Assembly: GCA_030834045.1 (NCBI GenBank)
Contig: JAURFZ010000004.1
Location: forward strand, 1-27,674
Length of the DNA: 27,674 nt
Direction: 5' to 3'
From: Burkholderiales bacterium
GTDB lineage: Bacteria > Pseudomonadota > Gammaproteobacteria > Burkholderiales > Burkholderiaceae_A
Under the pieces are notes generated by a model, which worked only from the letters and a program-made list of their open reading frames with translations, ran no database searches and was not told the origin of the DNA. Shown in pieces: positions 14,986 to 22,943 of this stretch (positions are counted from its first letter, which is position 1; each line of letters begins with the position of its first letter). The translations under genes and the position numbers were made by a program.

Positions 14986-15854
14986 GCCGCCATCCGTGCA
15001 GGCACTGGCGTAAAACCCTTGATTTGTGCGCGGTGCATAAGGCGCCGGGTATTCGGATCGAACGGATCACGTCGATGCAGGGTTGCGAAATTGTCCCAGA
15101 TGATGGTGTCGCCCCGCTGCCATTGCTGCGTCATAGTGAAGTCGGCCTGCGTGGCGTGTGCCCAGAGTTCATCAAGCAGTGCCTCACTCTCATCAACGGG
15201 CATACCCACGATATAACTGTTACGCCGTCTTCCTAAAAAGAGAAGCTCTTTACCGTTTCGCGGATGACGAACTACTAATGCATGCTGCGCGCCAGGCGTC
15301 TTTCTAACATCGGTAACCGGCTGCATGCCAATACGCATGATTCCTGCACTGTTATATGTGGAATCGTGAATTGCTTTTTTGCCTTCAATGGCTTGTTTTA
15401 ACTCGGTAGGCAGGGTGGTAAAGGCCATGTAGTTATTCGACCAGTAGGTGTTACCACCTTCCGGAGGCACTTCGATGCCATGCAACACAGCGCCAACAGG
15501 CACTGAGTTCATATAAGTCATATCAGCATGCCAGATCGCCTCGCCATCGCCTAAGCCGCCGATCGCTTGGCCGTTTTGCTTGATATTTGAAATGACATTG
15601 AGTTCGGGGAACTCGGGCAGGTAGGGCTTGCCCTGCGGGTTGGGCCCAGGGGGGTCAAGTTGGCCCAGGTTTTCGGCAAAAGCAATAAGCTGGGGGTCGG
15701 TCAAGGGCTGCCCACGAAATCGCAACACGAGGAACTGGGCCCATGCATCAAGTAGGGCCTGCTTTTGTTCGCTGCTTAGGGGTTGGCGAATGTCTATGTT
15801 AAGAACATCAGCCCCAATTGCGTCTGCGATTCTCTTGGTTTTGATTTTAAACAT
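14982..15854 (-). CDS. TauD/TfdA-family Fe(II)/2-oxoglutarate dioxygenase
   Basis: A 290-residue cytosolic non-haem iron oxygenase. The facial triad is H109-A-D111 (IWHADMTY) and H260 (ATLHRRDPF), and R271 (NTRRLMHR) would bind the 2-oxoglutarate carboxylate. IEVPPEGGNTYWSNNYMAF is a typical family segment. Members hydroxylate taurine, sulfonates, 2,4-D, hypophosphite or other small acids, often releasing sulfite or glyoxylate. It is the first gene of a two-gene unit with the enolase-superfamily enzyme and is divergent from the LysR gene, so LysR control is likely. A GGAGACCC-type ribosome site precedes the ATG. The substrate is not predictable. Confidence 0.9.
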   Translation of the reverse strand: MFKIKTKRIADAIGADVLNIDIRQPLSSEQKQALLDAWAQFLVLRFRGQPLTDPQLIAFAENLGQLDPPGPNPQGKPYLPEFPELNVISNIKQNGQAIGGLGDGEAIWHADMTYMNSVPVGAVLHGIEVPPEGGNTYWSNNYMAFTTLPTELKQAIEGKKAIHDSTYNSAGIMRIGMQPVTDVRKTPGAQHALVVRHPRNGKELLFLGRRRNSYIVGMPVDESEALLDELWAHATQADFTMTQQWQRGDTIIWDNFATLHRRDPFDPNTRRLMHRAQIKGFTPVPARMAA

Positions 15855-15932
15855 GGATGGGTCTCCTCACTATTTTTACGTCTTTCCGAGCACGACTCTA
15901 AGCTTATTCGCGGATATTGAAAAGATCTTATA

Positions 15933-15953
15933 ATTTATCCTCCGATAATAAAT
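15933..15953. promoter_or_regulatory. Candidate LysR operator (T-N11-A dyad)
   Basis: ATTTAT (15933-15938) and ATAAAT (15948-15953) form an inverted repeat with 9 bp between, containing T15936-N11-A15948, the LysR-type core. It overlaps a perfect TATAAT (15929-15934) that could be the -10 of the lysR gene, which fits autorepression. It lies between lysR and the divergent dioxygenase gene. Confidence 0.5.
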
Positions 15954-15974
15954 CGATACCTTAAATTTTGTAGT

Positions 15975-17027
15975 GTGAAAAGAAAATCTCCTCTTAAGGC
16001 GCCCTCCGAGTTCGAGATAGACCCCACGGTGAGCCTCGATCTAGCGGGCAAACGCCAGAGTGCGCGCCTGTCTCGGGGTCATCTCGAGGCCATTGTCTGG
16101 GTATCTCAGGCGGGTTCAATTCACAGTGCTGCCCAGCGTTTTAAGGAACATCAGCCGTTAATTTCCAAGCGGTTGGCCGAGGCCGAAGAGGTTTTGGGTA
16201 TGGAGCTTTTTGTACGCTCGCGTTCAGGCTGCCTTCCAAGGCCAGAGGCAAAGAATCTGATTGGCCGGTCTGCAAGAATTCTGCGAGAGCTTCAGGCACT
16301 CGAGGTACGTGAGGACTCAAGCCTACGTTCTGTGCGGTTAGGCTGCATCCCTCGTGTGATGCACACCTTGTTTCCGTCCTTCATTCAGAAAGCAGCGAAT
16401 GCAACGCCTTCAATGCGGCTAAACGCCATTGAGCTTCACTCGGGCGAAGTACTCGAGGATTTATTGCGGGGCAAGCTCGATGCCGTGATCGGCCAATTAA
16501 CGGATTTCACCAATTTTGAGGGGCTCGTTAGTCGGCATTTATACGATGAAGTGACTGTGTTTGTGGTGGATGCAGGAAATACAAGCATCACATCCCCGAT
16601 TGATCTTGAATCTTTGATTCAGCATCCGTTTATCTTGCCCGCTTACTCCACATCAACGCGCAGGTCCTTTGAGCGACTTTTGTTAAACGAGCGGTTGGAG
16701 TCGCCAGTGCCGGTGATCGAGACCAAATCATTCGAGTCGAGCCTGGCGCTCTTGGCGGGCTCTCCCTTCGTGACGCTGATCCCCGAGCCAGTGGCTTTGC
16801 GGCACGAGGCGCTTGGGCAGATTCGCAGGGTTCAGGCGAGCCGTCGGTTCGAGCCGGTAGGAATTTGTCTGTTTTATCGATTTGATCAGACCCTTGATCC
16901 ACTCATGCAACAACTGGAGCAGCTTGTGCGCGAGCACATTGGGGAGTCTATAGAGAGGGTGAGCGGTAAGGGCGTTGCTGTCGGGACTCACCAGCAAAAA
17001 ATAAAACGTCTTAAAAGGGTTTCTTAA
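15975..17027 (+). CDS. LysR-family transcriptional regulator
   Basis: A 350-residue regulator, longer than the usual 300 because of about 30 extra N-terminal residues and a basic C-terminal tail (QQKIKRLKRVS). The helix-turn-helix is at about 33-92 (LEAIVWVSQAGSIHSAAQRF ... ISKRLAEAEEVLGMELFVRS). The effector-binding domain follows from about 115 (VRLGCIPRVMHTLFPSFIQ). The GTG start at 15975 has no clear ribosome site, so the true start may be downstream, nearer the helix-turn-helix. It is divergent from the dioxygenase-enolase pair and 47 bp upstream of a PrpD-family gene on the same strand. It may control both in response to a pathway acid. Confidence 0.92.
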   Translation: MKRKSPLKAPSEFEIDPTVSLDLAGKRQSARLSRGHLEAIVWVSQAGSIHSAAQRFKEHQPLISKRLAEAEEVLGMELFVRSRSGCLPRPEAKNLIGRSARILRELQALEVREDSSLRSVRLGCIPRVMHTLFPSFIQKAANATPSMRLNAIELHSGEVLEDLLRGKLDAVIGQLTDFTNFEGLVSRHLYDEVTVFVVDAGNTSITSPIDLESLIQHPFILPAYSTSTRRSFERLLLNERLESPVPVIETKSFESSLALLAGSPFVTLIPEPVALRHEALGQIRRVQASRRFEPVGICLFYRFDQTLDPLMQQLEQLVREHIGESIERVSGKGVAVGTHQQKIKRLKRVS

Positions 17028-17074
17028 CTGCAGGTCTATTCAGTAAATAGTTCTTTAATCAAAGGAGTTGTTGA

Positions 17075-18478
17075 ATGTCGGAAGCACAAAAAAGTAGCCT
17101 AACCCATTACGTTGCCAGTTTTGTTTGTGACACCAAGCTTGGTGATATTCCGCACGACGTGATGGAGCTTGGAAAAAAATCAATGTTGGATGGAATCGGC
17201 CTGGCTATTTCTGGCTCGGTGGCAAAATCGGGTGAGCTCGTTCGCAAGCATTTAAAGTCCCTAGGCGTCACGGACGGCCCAGCCACCGTGTTTGGCTCGA
17301 ATATCAAGACAGCGCCTAGGTTTGCAGCCTTTGCAAACGGGGTTGGCATTCACGCCGATGATTATGACGATACCCAGCTTGCGGTAGCGAAGGATCGAGT
17401 CTATGGCCTTCTGACCCATCCAACTGCCCCCGCGCTGCCCTCGGCGATTGCGAAAGGTGAAGCACTGAATGCTTCCGGGGCTAATGTCATGCTGGCCTAT
17501 CAGCTAGGGGTAGAGGTTGAATGCAAGATTTCCGAGGCGATTAACCCTCGTCACTATCAAACAGGGTTCCACTCCACTGCGACGTGTGGAACATTTGCAA
17601 GTGCCAGTGCGGCTGGCAAGCTCATGGGACTAAATCACGAGGCCATGCTTCGCGCCCTGTCGATTGCGGGCAGCCAGTCTGCCGGCCTGAGGGAAAACTT
17701 TGGAACGATGACTAAGCCTTTTCATGCAGGGCGCTCGTCCGAGAGTGGCGTTGTAGCCGCAGAGTTTGCTGAAATTGGTTGGACAGCGGCTCCCAATATT
17801 CTGGAAGCACAGCGTGGGTTTTTCAGTGCCGCAGGCGGCGGTTACGATGCCTCGGCCATTGACGGTGTTCTAGGAAAGCCTTGGACCTTCGCCTCGCCGG
17901 GTGTCTCGATCAAGCCACATCCCTCGGGCTCATTGACTCATCCCGGCATGACCGAGATGCTGCGACTGATTAAAGAGCATGACATTAAGCCCGAGCAGAT
18001 TGTGAATGTGAAGGTAGGTACCAATCACAACATGCCCAACGCCTTGATTCATCATCGCCCCACTAATGAGCTTCAGGCGAAGTTCTCGATGGAATTCTGT
18101 ATGGCAATTCTCTTGTTAGAGCGCTGTGCAGGCCTATCTGAATTCACCGACGAGGTGGTGATGCGTCCCGATGTTCAGGCCATGATCGGTAAAGTTGACT
18201 TCGGCGTTGACCCTGAAGCTGAAGCCGCAGGCTTTCACAAAATGACAACCATCATCACCATTAAGCTTACAGATGGCCGTGTTATTCGTGGCCATGCCGA
18301 CTTCGGTCGCGGAAGCCCTGCTATGCCCATGAGCTATGAAGAGGTTGCAGAGAAATTCCGAGAGAACTGTGAGTTTGCGAAGTTCGACGCAAAAAAGGGA
18401 GCTCAGGTGGTTGAGATGGTACGTGGCATTGAGAGGCTTGGAAGCATTCGAGAGCTCACTGCACTCTTATCAGTTTGA
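17075..18478 (+). CDS. MmgE/PrpD-family protein (paralogue 1)
   Basis: A 467-residue member of the family that includes 2-methylcitrate dehydratase, cis-aconitate decarboxylase and iminodisuccinate epimerase. Active-site signatures are ADDYDDT (94-100), H115-P, H166 (GFHST) and GTMTKPFHAG with K214 and H217. Compared with the more usual YDDTH...HP spacing there are about 9-10 extra residues between the DDT and HPTAP motifs (QLAVAKDRVYGLL), and Gln replaces His after DDT. This active-site loop difference suggests a non-standard substrate. AAAGGAG precedes the ATG. It is probably cotranscribed with lysR. The reaction is most likely dehydration, isomerisation or decarboxylation of a di- or tricarboxylate. 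Confidence 0.9.
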   Translation: MSEAQKSSLTHYVASFVCDTKLGDIPHDVMELGKKSMLDGIGLAISGSVAKSGELVRKHLKSLGVTDGPATVFGSNIKTAPRFAAFANGVGIHADDYDDTQLAVAKDRVYGLLTHPTAPALPSAIAKGEALNASGANVMLAYQLGVEVECKISEAINPRHYQTGFHSTATCGTFASASAAGKLMGLNHEAMLRALSIAGSQSAGLRENFGTMTKPFHAGRSSESGVVAAEFAEIGWTAAPNILEAQRGFFSAAGGGYDASAIDGVLGKPWTFASPGVSIKPHPSGSLTHPGMTEMLRLIKEHDIKPEQIVNVKVGTNHNMPNALIHHRPTNELQAKFSMEFCMAILLLERCAGLSEFTDEVVMRPDVQAMIGKVDFGVDPEAEAAGFHKMTTIITIKLTDGRVIRGHADFGRGSPAMPMSYEEVAEKFRENCEFAKFDAKKGAQVVEMVRGIERLGSIRELTALLSV

Positions 18479-18494
18479 ACCGGCCGTTTCTTTA

Positions 18495-18529
18495 AACCCC
18501 CCCCTGGCCAATTTCAGGCACGGGGGGTT
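18495..18529. terminator. C/G-rich hairpin between convergent genes
   Basis: AACCCCCC (18495-18502) pairs with GGGGGGTT (18522-18529), and an inner CCTG/CAGG pair is possible in the loop. It lies between the convergent PrpD-family and rhodanese genes. Neither strand has a good T-run (TTCAAAG on plus, TTTAAAG on minus), so efficiency is uncertain. Confidence 0.5.
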
Positions 18530-18542
18530 CAAAGCAGTAGCC

Positions 18543-20117
18543 CTATGAAAGGTTAAAACTTGCATGCTCATCTTCGTCGAGCATGCCAATTAGCCCTGTC
18601 TCCCACTCGAGATAACGCCGTGCGGACTCTAGGTTTCCATCATGTCTGTCATGAACGAAAAACAGAAAGTCAATACAGTCCTCGTCGGGCGGATTGCTCG
18701 GTGAACTCTCAAGCGCATAGCTAGCCTTTCCCCATGCCCCCATGCCGCCGTTGATCTGGCCGATCACTTCAACCCCGCTTCTGCGCAAGTCATCGGCAGC
18801 ATAGGCTGCAGCAGGCGCATTATTGGCAAGCAAAATAGCGGGTCGTGTCTTATCAACCGAACCGAGCCGTGCACGACTGGCCCAATGAGCGCCTTGAATA
18901 TGGCCTTTACGGAAGTCTTGTGAACTGCGTAAATCTATTAACTGCGCACGGCCGGTTTGCAGCGCTTGCAAGGCAGTCTGCGCGGTGAACTGTTCTAGCG
19001 GCTGGCACTCTGGGAGCCGCGGGGCACTGCGTTGCCAGTTTGGCTTTAGACTCGAGGGGCTTGTCTCGCGCAAGATATACACCTCGTATTGAATGGCACG
19101 CAGCCAGACGGCTGCAATTGCTGCCCGCATCCCAGTGTCATCGCTTAGCACAACGCGGGCGCGACGCACACCAATGATTAGGTCAGAGGCCTGTGATACT
19201 TGACCGCTCCATGAGTGCACAGCTCCTGGCAAATGACCGCGACTGTATTCCGAAATACTGCGGACATCAACGAGATACAGGGTTCGATCTGTATCGTTAG
19301 CCAGGTCTTCAAACTCTTCAACATTGATGCATCGCAGGTTTTCTTTAGCAATTAAGGCCTCAGCTCGCTTACGGCTTATGGCAAGGCCAGTATCGTCTAG
19401 CGCCGGCATTTCGGGCTGGCCATTTTTGTGGCTCAGTGAATAGCTCGCTAATGCCCATCCTTGTGTGCCATTTTCTACTGCATAAATAGGGTTGGAGAGA
19501 CCTAAGCGCTCAAGACCAGCTGCGCCTATCAATCCCCGGGTTCTTCCTGCGCAGGTCACCACGATAGGCGTTTCTGAATCCTGCACCAAGGCCCCCAGTC
19601 GATGGGCAAGCTCGCCATTGGGAACGCAGAGTGCCCCAGGAATGGTCATCTTGTCGTATTCATTAGGTGGGCGACAGTCAAATAAATGCATTGGCTTTGC
19701 CTGTGATTTCCATTCGGCTAGAGTCTGTGGGGAGATCACTTTGGGGTGTTCGTGGTGCTCAATAACCTCACCCAAGGTCTTGCTGGGCAGGTTAACCCCC
19801 TTGTACAGGGTATACCCTGCTTTACTCCAGGCGGGCGCGCCTCCGTCCATCATGAACACTGCCGAATAGCCCATCGTGTTCATGATGTCAGCCGCTTTTT
19901 CGGCAATGCCATCGGCGTTATCCATGAGAATCACGGGGACCTTTGTATTGGGAACCAGACGCGCGACGCTCTGCTCAAAGTCAGAGTAGGGGCAGTTGAC
20001 CGATAAAAACGGATGACCTTCGCCATATTGCCCATGTTCGCGAATATCGAGCAGCGCACACTCCGAACGGCTATGGATTTTTTCTTTTGCTGATTCACAG
20101 CTTATTTTTTTGAACAT
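18543..20117 (-). CDS. Four-domain rhodanese-like protein
   Basis: A 524-residue protein with four rhodanese-fold repeats at about 5-105, 125-228, 248-350 and 378-470, then a C-terminal tail (481-524) rich in acidic residues. Each repeat has the LxDxR...GH/IPGA pattern (ALLDIRE, LFDCRPPNEY, LVDVRSISEYSRGHLPGA, LIDLRSSQDFRKGHIQGA). Only the second domain has the catalytic cysteine, C189 in TCAGRTRG; the matching positions are D66, D326 and N432 in the others. One domain could carry a persulfide while three serve as scaffold or binding modules. No signal peptide is present, so it should be cytosolic. It is divergent from the leuCD-like operon. Its role with the carboxylate genes is unknown; sulfur transfer or detoxification is a guess. 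Confidence 0.87.
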   Translation of the reverse strand: MFKKISCESAKEKIHSRSECALLDIREHGQYGEGHPFLSVNCPYSDFEQSVARLVPNTKVPVILMDNADGIAEKAADIMNTMGYSAVFMMDGGAPAWSKAGYTLYKGVNLPSKTLGEVIEHHEHPKVISPQTLAEWKSQAKPMHLFDCRPPNEYDKMTIPGALCVPNGELAHRLGALVQDSETPIVVTCAGRTRGLIGAAGLERLGLSNPIYAVENGTQGWALASYSLSHKNGQPEMPALDDTGLAISRKRAEALIAKENLRCINVEEFEDLANDTDRTLYLVDVRSISEYSRGHLPGAVHSWSGQVSQASDLIIGVRRARVVLSDDTGMRAAIAAVWLRAIQYEVYILRETSPSSLKPNWQRSAPRLPECQPLEQFTAQTALQALQTGRAQLIDLRSSQDFRKGHIQGAHWASRARLGSVDKTRPAILLANNAPAAAYAADDLRRSGVEVIGQINGGMGAWGKASYALESSPSNPPDEDCIDFLFFVHDRHDGNLESARRYLEWETGLIGMLDEDEHASFNLS

Positions 20118-20205
20118 TTAAAAACACTTTCTCGTCAGATTGTATTTGCAGGGTAGTTGCGATGACTGTATTGTTTCATTCCTTTCCGACATCGTGAAAA
20201 AGAGT

Positions 20206-21486
20206 ATGAGTCAGACCATCGTTGAAAAAATTCTAGCGGCCCACGCAGGATTACCCACGTGCAAGCCCGGGGATTTTCTGGTTGCTGACGTTGATTTTGC
20301 AATGCTCACCGATGCCCGTGCGCCCGGTGCGATGAAAGCCCTGGGTCGGCTCAATGAGGTGCCTTTGCGTTTCGCACCGAAAACAGCCTTGGTGCTTGAT
20401 CATTACTCGCCCCCGCCTCACAAAGAGGCTGCGCAGATTCACACTCGGCTGCGTGAGTTTGCAAAAGAGTCGGGAGCACAGATCTACGATATTGGCGAAG
20501 GCATTTGTCATCAGCTCATTTCTGAAAAAGGCCATGTCACTTCAGGTGATCTAGTGGTGGGCACCGACAGTCATTCGGTAACCTCTGGTGCATTCAATGC
20601 ACTGGGAATAGGGGTTGAAGGCACAGACCTTACCGCTGTCATGGCCTATGGCAAGCTATGGTTTCAGGTGCCGCACAGTCTAAAAATAGAACTAAAAGGT
20701 CGCATGGGCCCCGGTGTCTGGGCAAAAGATATCACCCTTTACATGCTGGGTAAGCTCGGCGCAGAAGGCGCCAACTACCAGGCGATTGAATATGTGGGTA
20801 CCGCGGTCTCTGCTATGTCCATAGATAATCGCATGACCTTGTGTAACCACGCCGCTGAGCTGGGCGCAAAGGCAGCGACATTAGAAGCTGATGAAAAAAC
20901 AATCGAATGGCTCAAGGCGCACGGCGCACGTGAACCTAAGCCTGTATACGCCGATTCAGATGCCGTTTATTTGAAAGAGATTTCCATTGATGTGACCTCC
21001 CTTGAGCCTCAGGTGGCACGCCGGCATGAGGTTGACGATATCGTGAGCGCAAAGCAGGCCTCGGGTCAAAAGATTCATGCCGCACTTGTGGGCACATGCA
21101 CCAACGGTCGCTTAGAAGACCTTCGGCAAGTGGCTGCGGTTCTTAAAGGCCATAAGTTAGCACCAGGTGTTCGCATGATTGTCACGCCTGCCTCGCGTGA
21201 CATTTACCTGCAGGCCGTAAGAGAAGGGCTTGTTGAAATAATCGTCTCGGCGGGTGGCTCCTTTGAGTCAGCGGGCTGTGGCACCTGCATCAGTGTCACT
21301 GGTCATTTCACGCCGGGCGATCGAGAAACTGTGATTTCCTCGGCAAACCGAAACTTCAAGGGACGTTTAGGTAACGATAGCGCTGAAATATGGCTTGGGT
21401 CAGCGGCCACTGTGGCTGCATCGGCTCTGCGAGGAGTGATTACTGATCCGCGTGAGATTGATCATGTGAACTGGGGCCAACTATGA
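20206..21486 (+). CDS. 3-isopropylmalate dehydratase/homoaconitase-family large subunit
   Basis: A 426-residue [4Fe-4S] hydro-lyase large subunit. Cluster ligands are C298 (GTCTNGR), C358 and C361 (GCGTC). TDSH at 120-123 is the catalytic motif, with GVEGTDLTAVMAYGKLW after it. The length is that of the short (archaeal-type or DmdA-like) subunits, not the 465-residue bacterial LeuC of leucine synthesis, so a catabolic hydratase is more likely. The frame opens at a TTG at 20140, but the conserved start is ATG 20206 (MSQTIVEKILA) after AAAGAG. It overlaps the small subunit by 4 bp (ATGA) and is the first gene of a three-gene unit with a lyase. Confidence 0.9.
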   Translation: MSQTIVEKILAAHAGLPTCKPGDFLVADVDFAMLTDARAPGAMKALGRLNEVPLRFAPKTALVLDHYSPPPHKEAAQIHTRLREFAKESGAQIYDIGEGICHQLISEKGHVTSGDLVVGTDSHSVTSGAFNALGIGVEGTDLTAVMAYGKLWFQVPHSLKIELKGRMGPGVWAKDITLYMLGKLGAEGANYQAIEYVGTAVSAMSIDNRMTLCNHAAELGAKAATLEADEKTIEWLKAHGAREPKPVYADSDAVYLKEISIDVTSLEPQVARRHEVDDIVSAKQASGQKIHAALVGTCTNGRLEDLRQVAAVLKGHKLAPGVRMIVTPASRDIYLQAVREGLVEIIVSAGGSFESAGCGTCISVTGHFTPGDRETVISSANRNFKGRLGNDSAEIWLGSAATVAASALRGVITDPREIDHVNWGQL

Positions 21487-22004
21487 GTGCGACCGTCATT
21501 GGTATCACAATGGTTTTAGGTGACTATGTAAACACTGATATCCATTGTTCCACTAAATATCTTGCAGGCAAAGACAATGCCTATGTGGTCGAGCATGCAT
21601 TTGAAAAGCTCGATCCCGCATTTCCAGCCCAGGCGAAGGCCTACCGGGCTGCAGGCCAGTCTATCGTGCTGGTGGCCGGAAAGGATTTTGGAATCAATTC
21701 CTCACGCGAACAGGCTGCTCAGATCTTAAGAGAAATGGGCGTAGCCGTGGTAATTGCTCCTTCTTTTGCGCGGGCATTTTTTAGAAATTCAATCAACAAT
21801 GGATTGGCACTTCTGAGTGCAGACATTTCGGGGTTTCGGGCGGGCAGTGAGAGTTCCATCAACCTAGAAACAGGCATTATTGAGGTCACTGGCGCACCTA
21901 TACGCAAGACCAATGGGCTCTCGCAGGTTTTATTGCAAATTGTTTCATCAGGTGGTCTTTTGGCTTACCTCGATCAGAACAAGGGCTGGCCGGTCTCGGC
22001 CTAA
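21483..22004 (+). CDS. 3-isopropylmalate dehydratase-family small subunit
   Basis: A 173-residue swivelling-domain subunit that pairs with the preceding large subunit. Signatures are GDYVNTDIHCSTKYL (13-27) and GKDFGINSSREQAAQIL, the phosphate- or carboxylate-binding loop. The short length matches archaeal LeuD/DmdB-like forms, against about 200 for bacterial LeuD. The loop after TDI, which sets substrate choice in this family (STKYLAGKD here), differs from that in ordinary LeuD, and the usual FGCGSSRE is FGINSSRE. Both point to a different hydroxy or unsaturated acid. It starts inside the large-subunit stop (ATGA), so the two are made in equal amounts. Confidence 0.9.
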   Translation: MSATVIGITMVLGDYVNTDIHCSTKYLAGKDNAYVVEHAFEKLDPAFPAQAKAYRAAGQSIVLVAGKDFGINSSREQAAQILREMGVAVVIAPSFARAFFRNSINNGLALLSADISGFRAGSESSINLETGIIEVTGAPIRKTNGLSQVLLQIVSSGGLLAYLDQNKGWPVSA

Positions 22005-22019
22005 CAGGCGCTCGATACA

Positions 22020-22943
22020 GTGATCCCGGTCAACGACCTTCCCATGCCATCAGCCGCAGAGAAGCGGCGTGTGCTGCGTAAGGCGCTTGCCTCTGGTTCT
22101 TCGGTCTTTGCCCCTGGGGTCTACGATGGGTTCGGTCTGCGAATCATTGAGCGCTATCCGGTTGATGCAGCCTATGTCTCAGGCAATGCGGTCTCGGCCT
22201 GTCTACTGGGCGAGCCCGATGTAGGCCTGGTGGACCTTACATTGCTTACTGGTCACCTATCGCGTCTCAGTCAATGTTCACGGTTGCCTTTAATTGCTGA
22301 TGCTGATGCAGGCTTTGGCAGTGTTGTGAATATTCGCCGGGCTGTACGAGCCCTGGAGGCCGCTGGCGTTGCAGCGATTCATATTGAAGATCAGCCTACG
22401 CCGAAACGTTGCGCACAGCTGCCAGGTGCTCGGTCAGTACTTAGCCATGATGAGGCGGTTAGTCGAATTGATGCGGCCTGTTGCGCTCGGATTGACTCGG
22501 ACCCGCTTATTATTGTGGGGCGAACAGATTGCGCAGCTGCGCACGGGCTTGACGAGGCCATTCATCGTGCGCGTGACTTTGTGGCGGCAGGGGCCGAAGC
22601 AGTATTTGTTGAACTAAAGTCTACGTCAGAGCTGCTTGATCAGATTCGTGCTGTCTCGGAGCAGGTGAAGGCCCCTTGTCTGGTGAATATGAGTGTTGAT
22701 GAAAGGCTAATGGCCTTGAACCCAGACCAATGGAGAGCCCATGGCATCTCCATTGGCATATTCCCATCACTTGCTCGCGGCAGTTTTGGTCATGCTTTGC
22801 AGGCAAACATGGCGCGGTTGCTTGCAGGCGAAACCCAGGCGCTCATCAACCACCTCATGCCCACGCAAGACTATGCGGAGACCCTTGGCCTTAGTGTGCT
22901 TGAGCGGTGGGAGCAGCGTTTCCGCGCCGGCTCGCAAGCTTAA
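22020..22943 (+). CDS. Isocitrate lyase/PEP mutase-superfamily carbon-carbon lyase
   Basis: A 307-residue (beta/alpha)8 enzyme like 2-methylisocitrate lyase (PrpB), oxaloacetate decarboxylase or 2,3-dimethylmalate lyase. Mg ligands D94-A-D96 (ADADAGFG) and E123-D124 (HIEDQ) are present. The catalytic cysteine is kept in PKRC (C131), which favours lyase over PEP-mutase activity. GRTD with R168 is present. The active-site loop reads KRCAQ in place of the usual KRCGH, so specificity may differ. The start is GTG 22020, 15 bp after the small subunit, without a clear ribosome site; ATG 22044 is an alternative. The last 53 bp overlap the 3' end of the opposite pdxA-like gene. Together with the hydratase it suggests hydrate-then-cleave chemistry. 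Confidence 0.88.
   Translation: MIPVNDLPMPSAAEKRRVLRKALASGSSVFAPGVYDGFGLRIIERYPVDAAYVSGNAVSACLLGEPDVGLVDLTLLTGHLSRLSQCSRLPLIADADAGFGSVVNIRRAVRALEAAGVAAIHIEDQPTPKRCAQLPGARSVLSHDEAVSRIDAACCARIDSDPLIIVGRTDCAAAHGLDEAIHRARDFVAAGAEAVFVELKSTSELLDQIRAVSEQVKAPCLVNMSVDERLMALNPDQWRAHGISIGIFPSLARGSFGHALQANMARLLAGETQALINHLMPTQDYAETLGLSVLERWEQRFRAGSQA

Noticed and set aside
19807..19820. GTATAC-containing palindrome inside the rhodanese gene as a GntR operator
   Set aside because: It lies within coding sequence far from any promoter and does not fit the TNGT-N2-ACNA pattern well.
20140..20205. TTG start of the LeuC-like gene at 20140
   Set aside because: The 22 extra residues have no family counterpart; ATG 20206 matches the conserved N-terminus and has AAAGAG before it.
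20206..22004. Leucine biosynthetic leuCD
   Set aside because: Subunits are of the short type with altered small-subunit loops, no leuB or leuA is adjacent, and a C-C lyase follows; biosynthetic function cannot be fully excluded without the rest of the genome.
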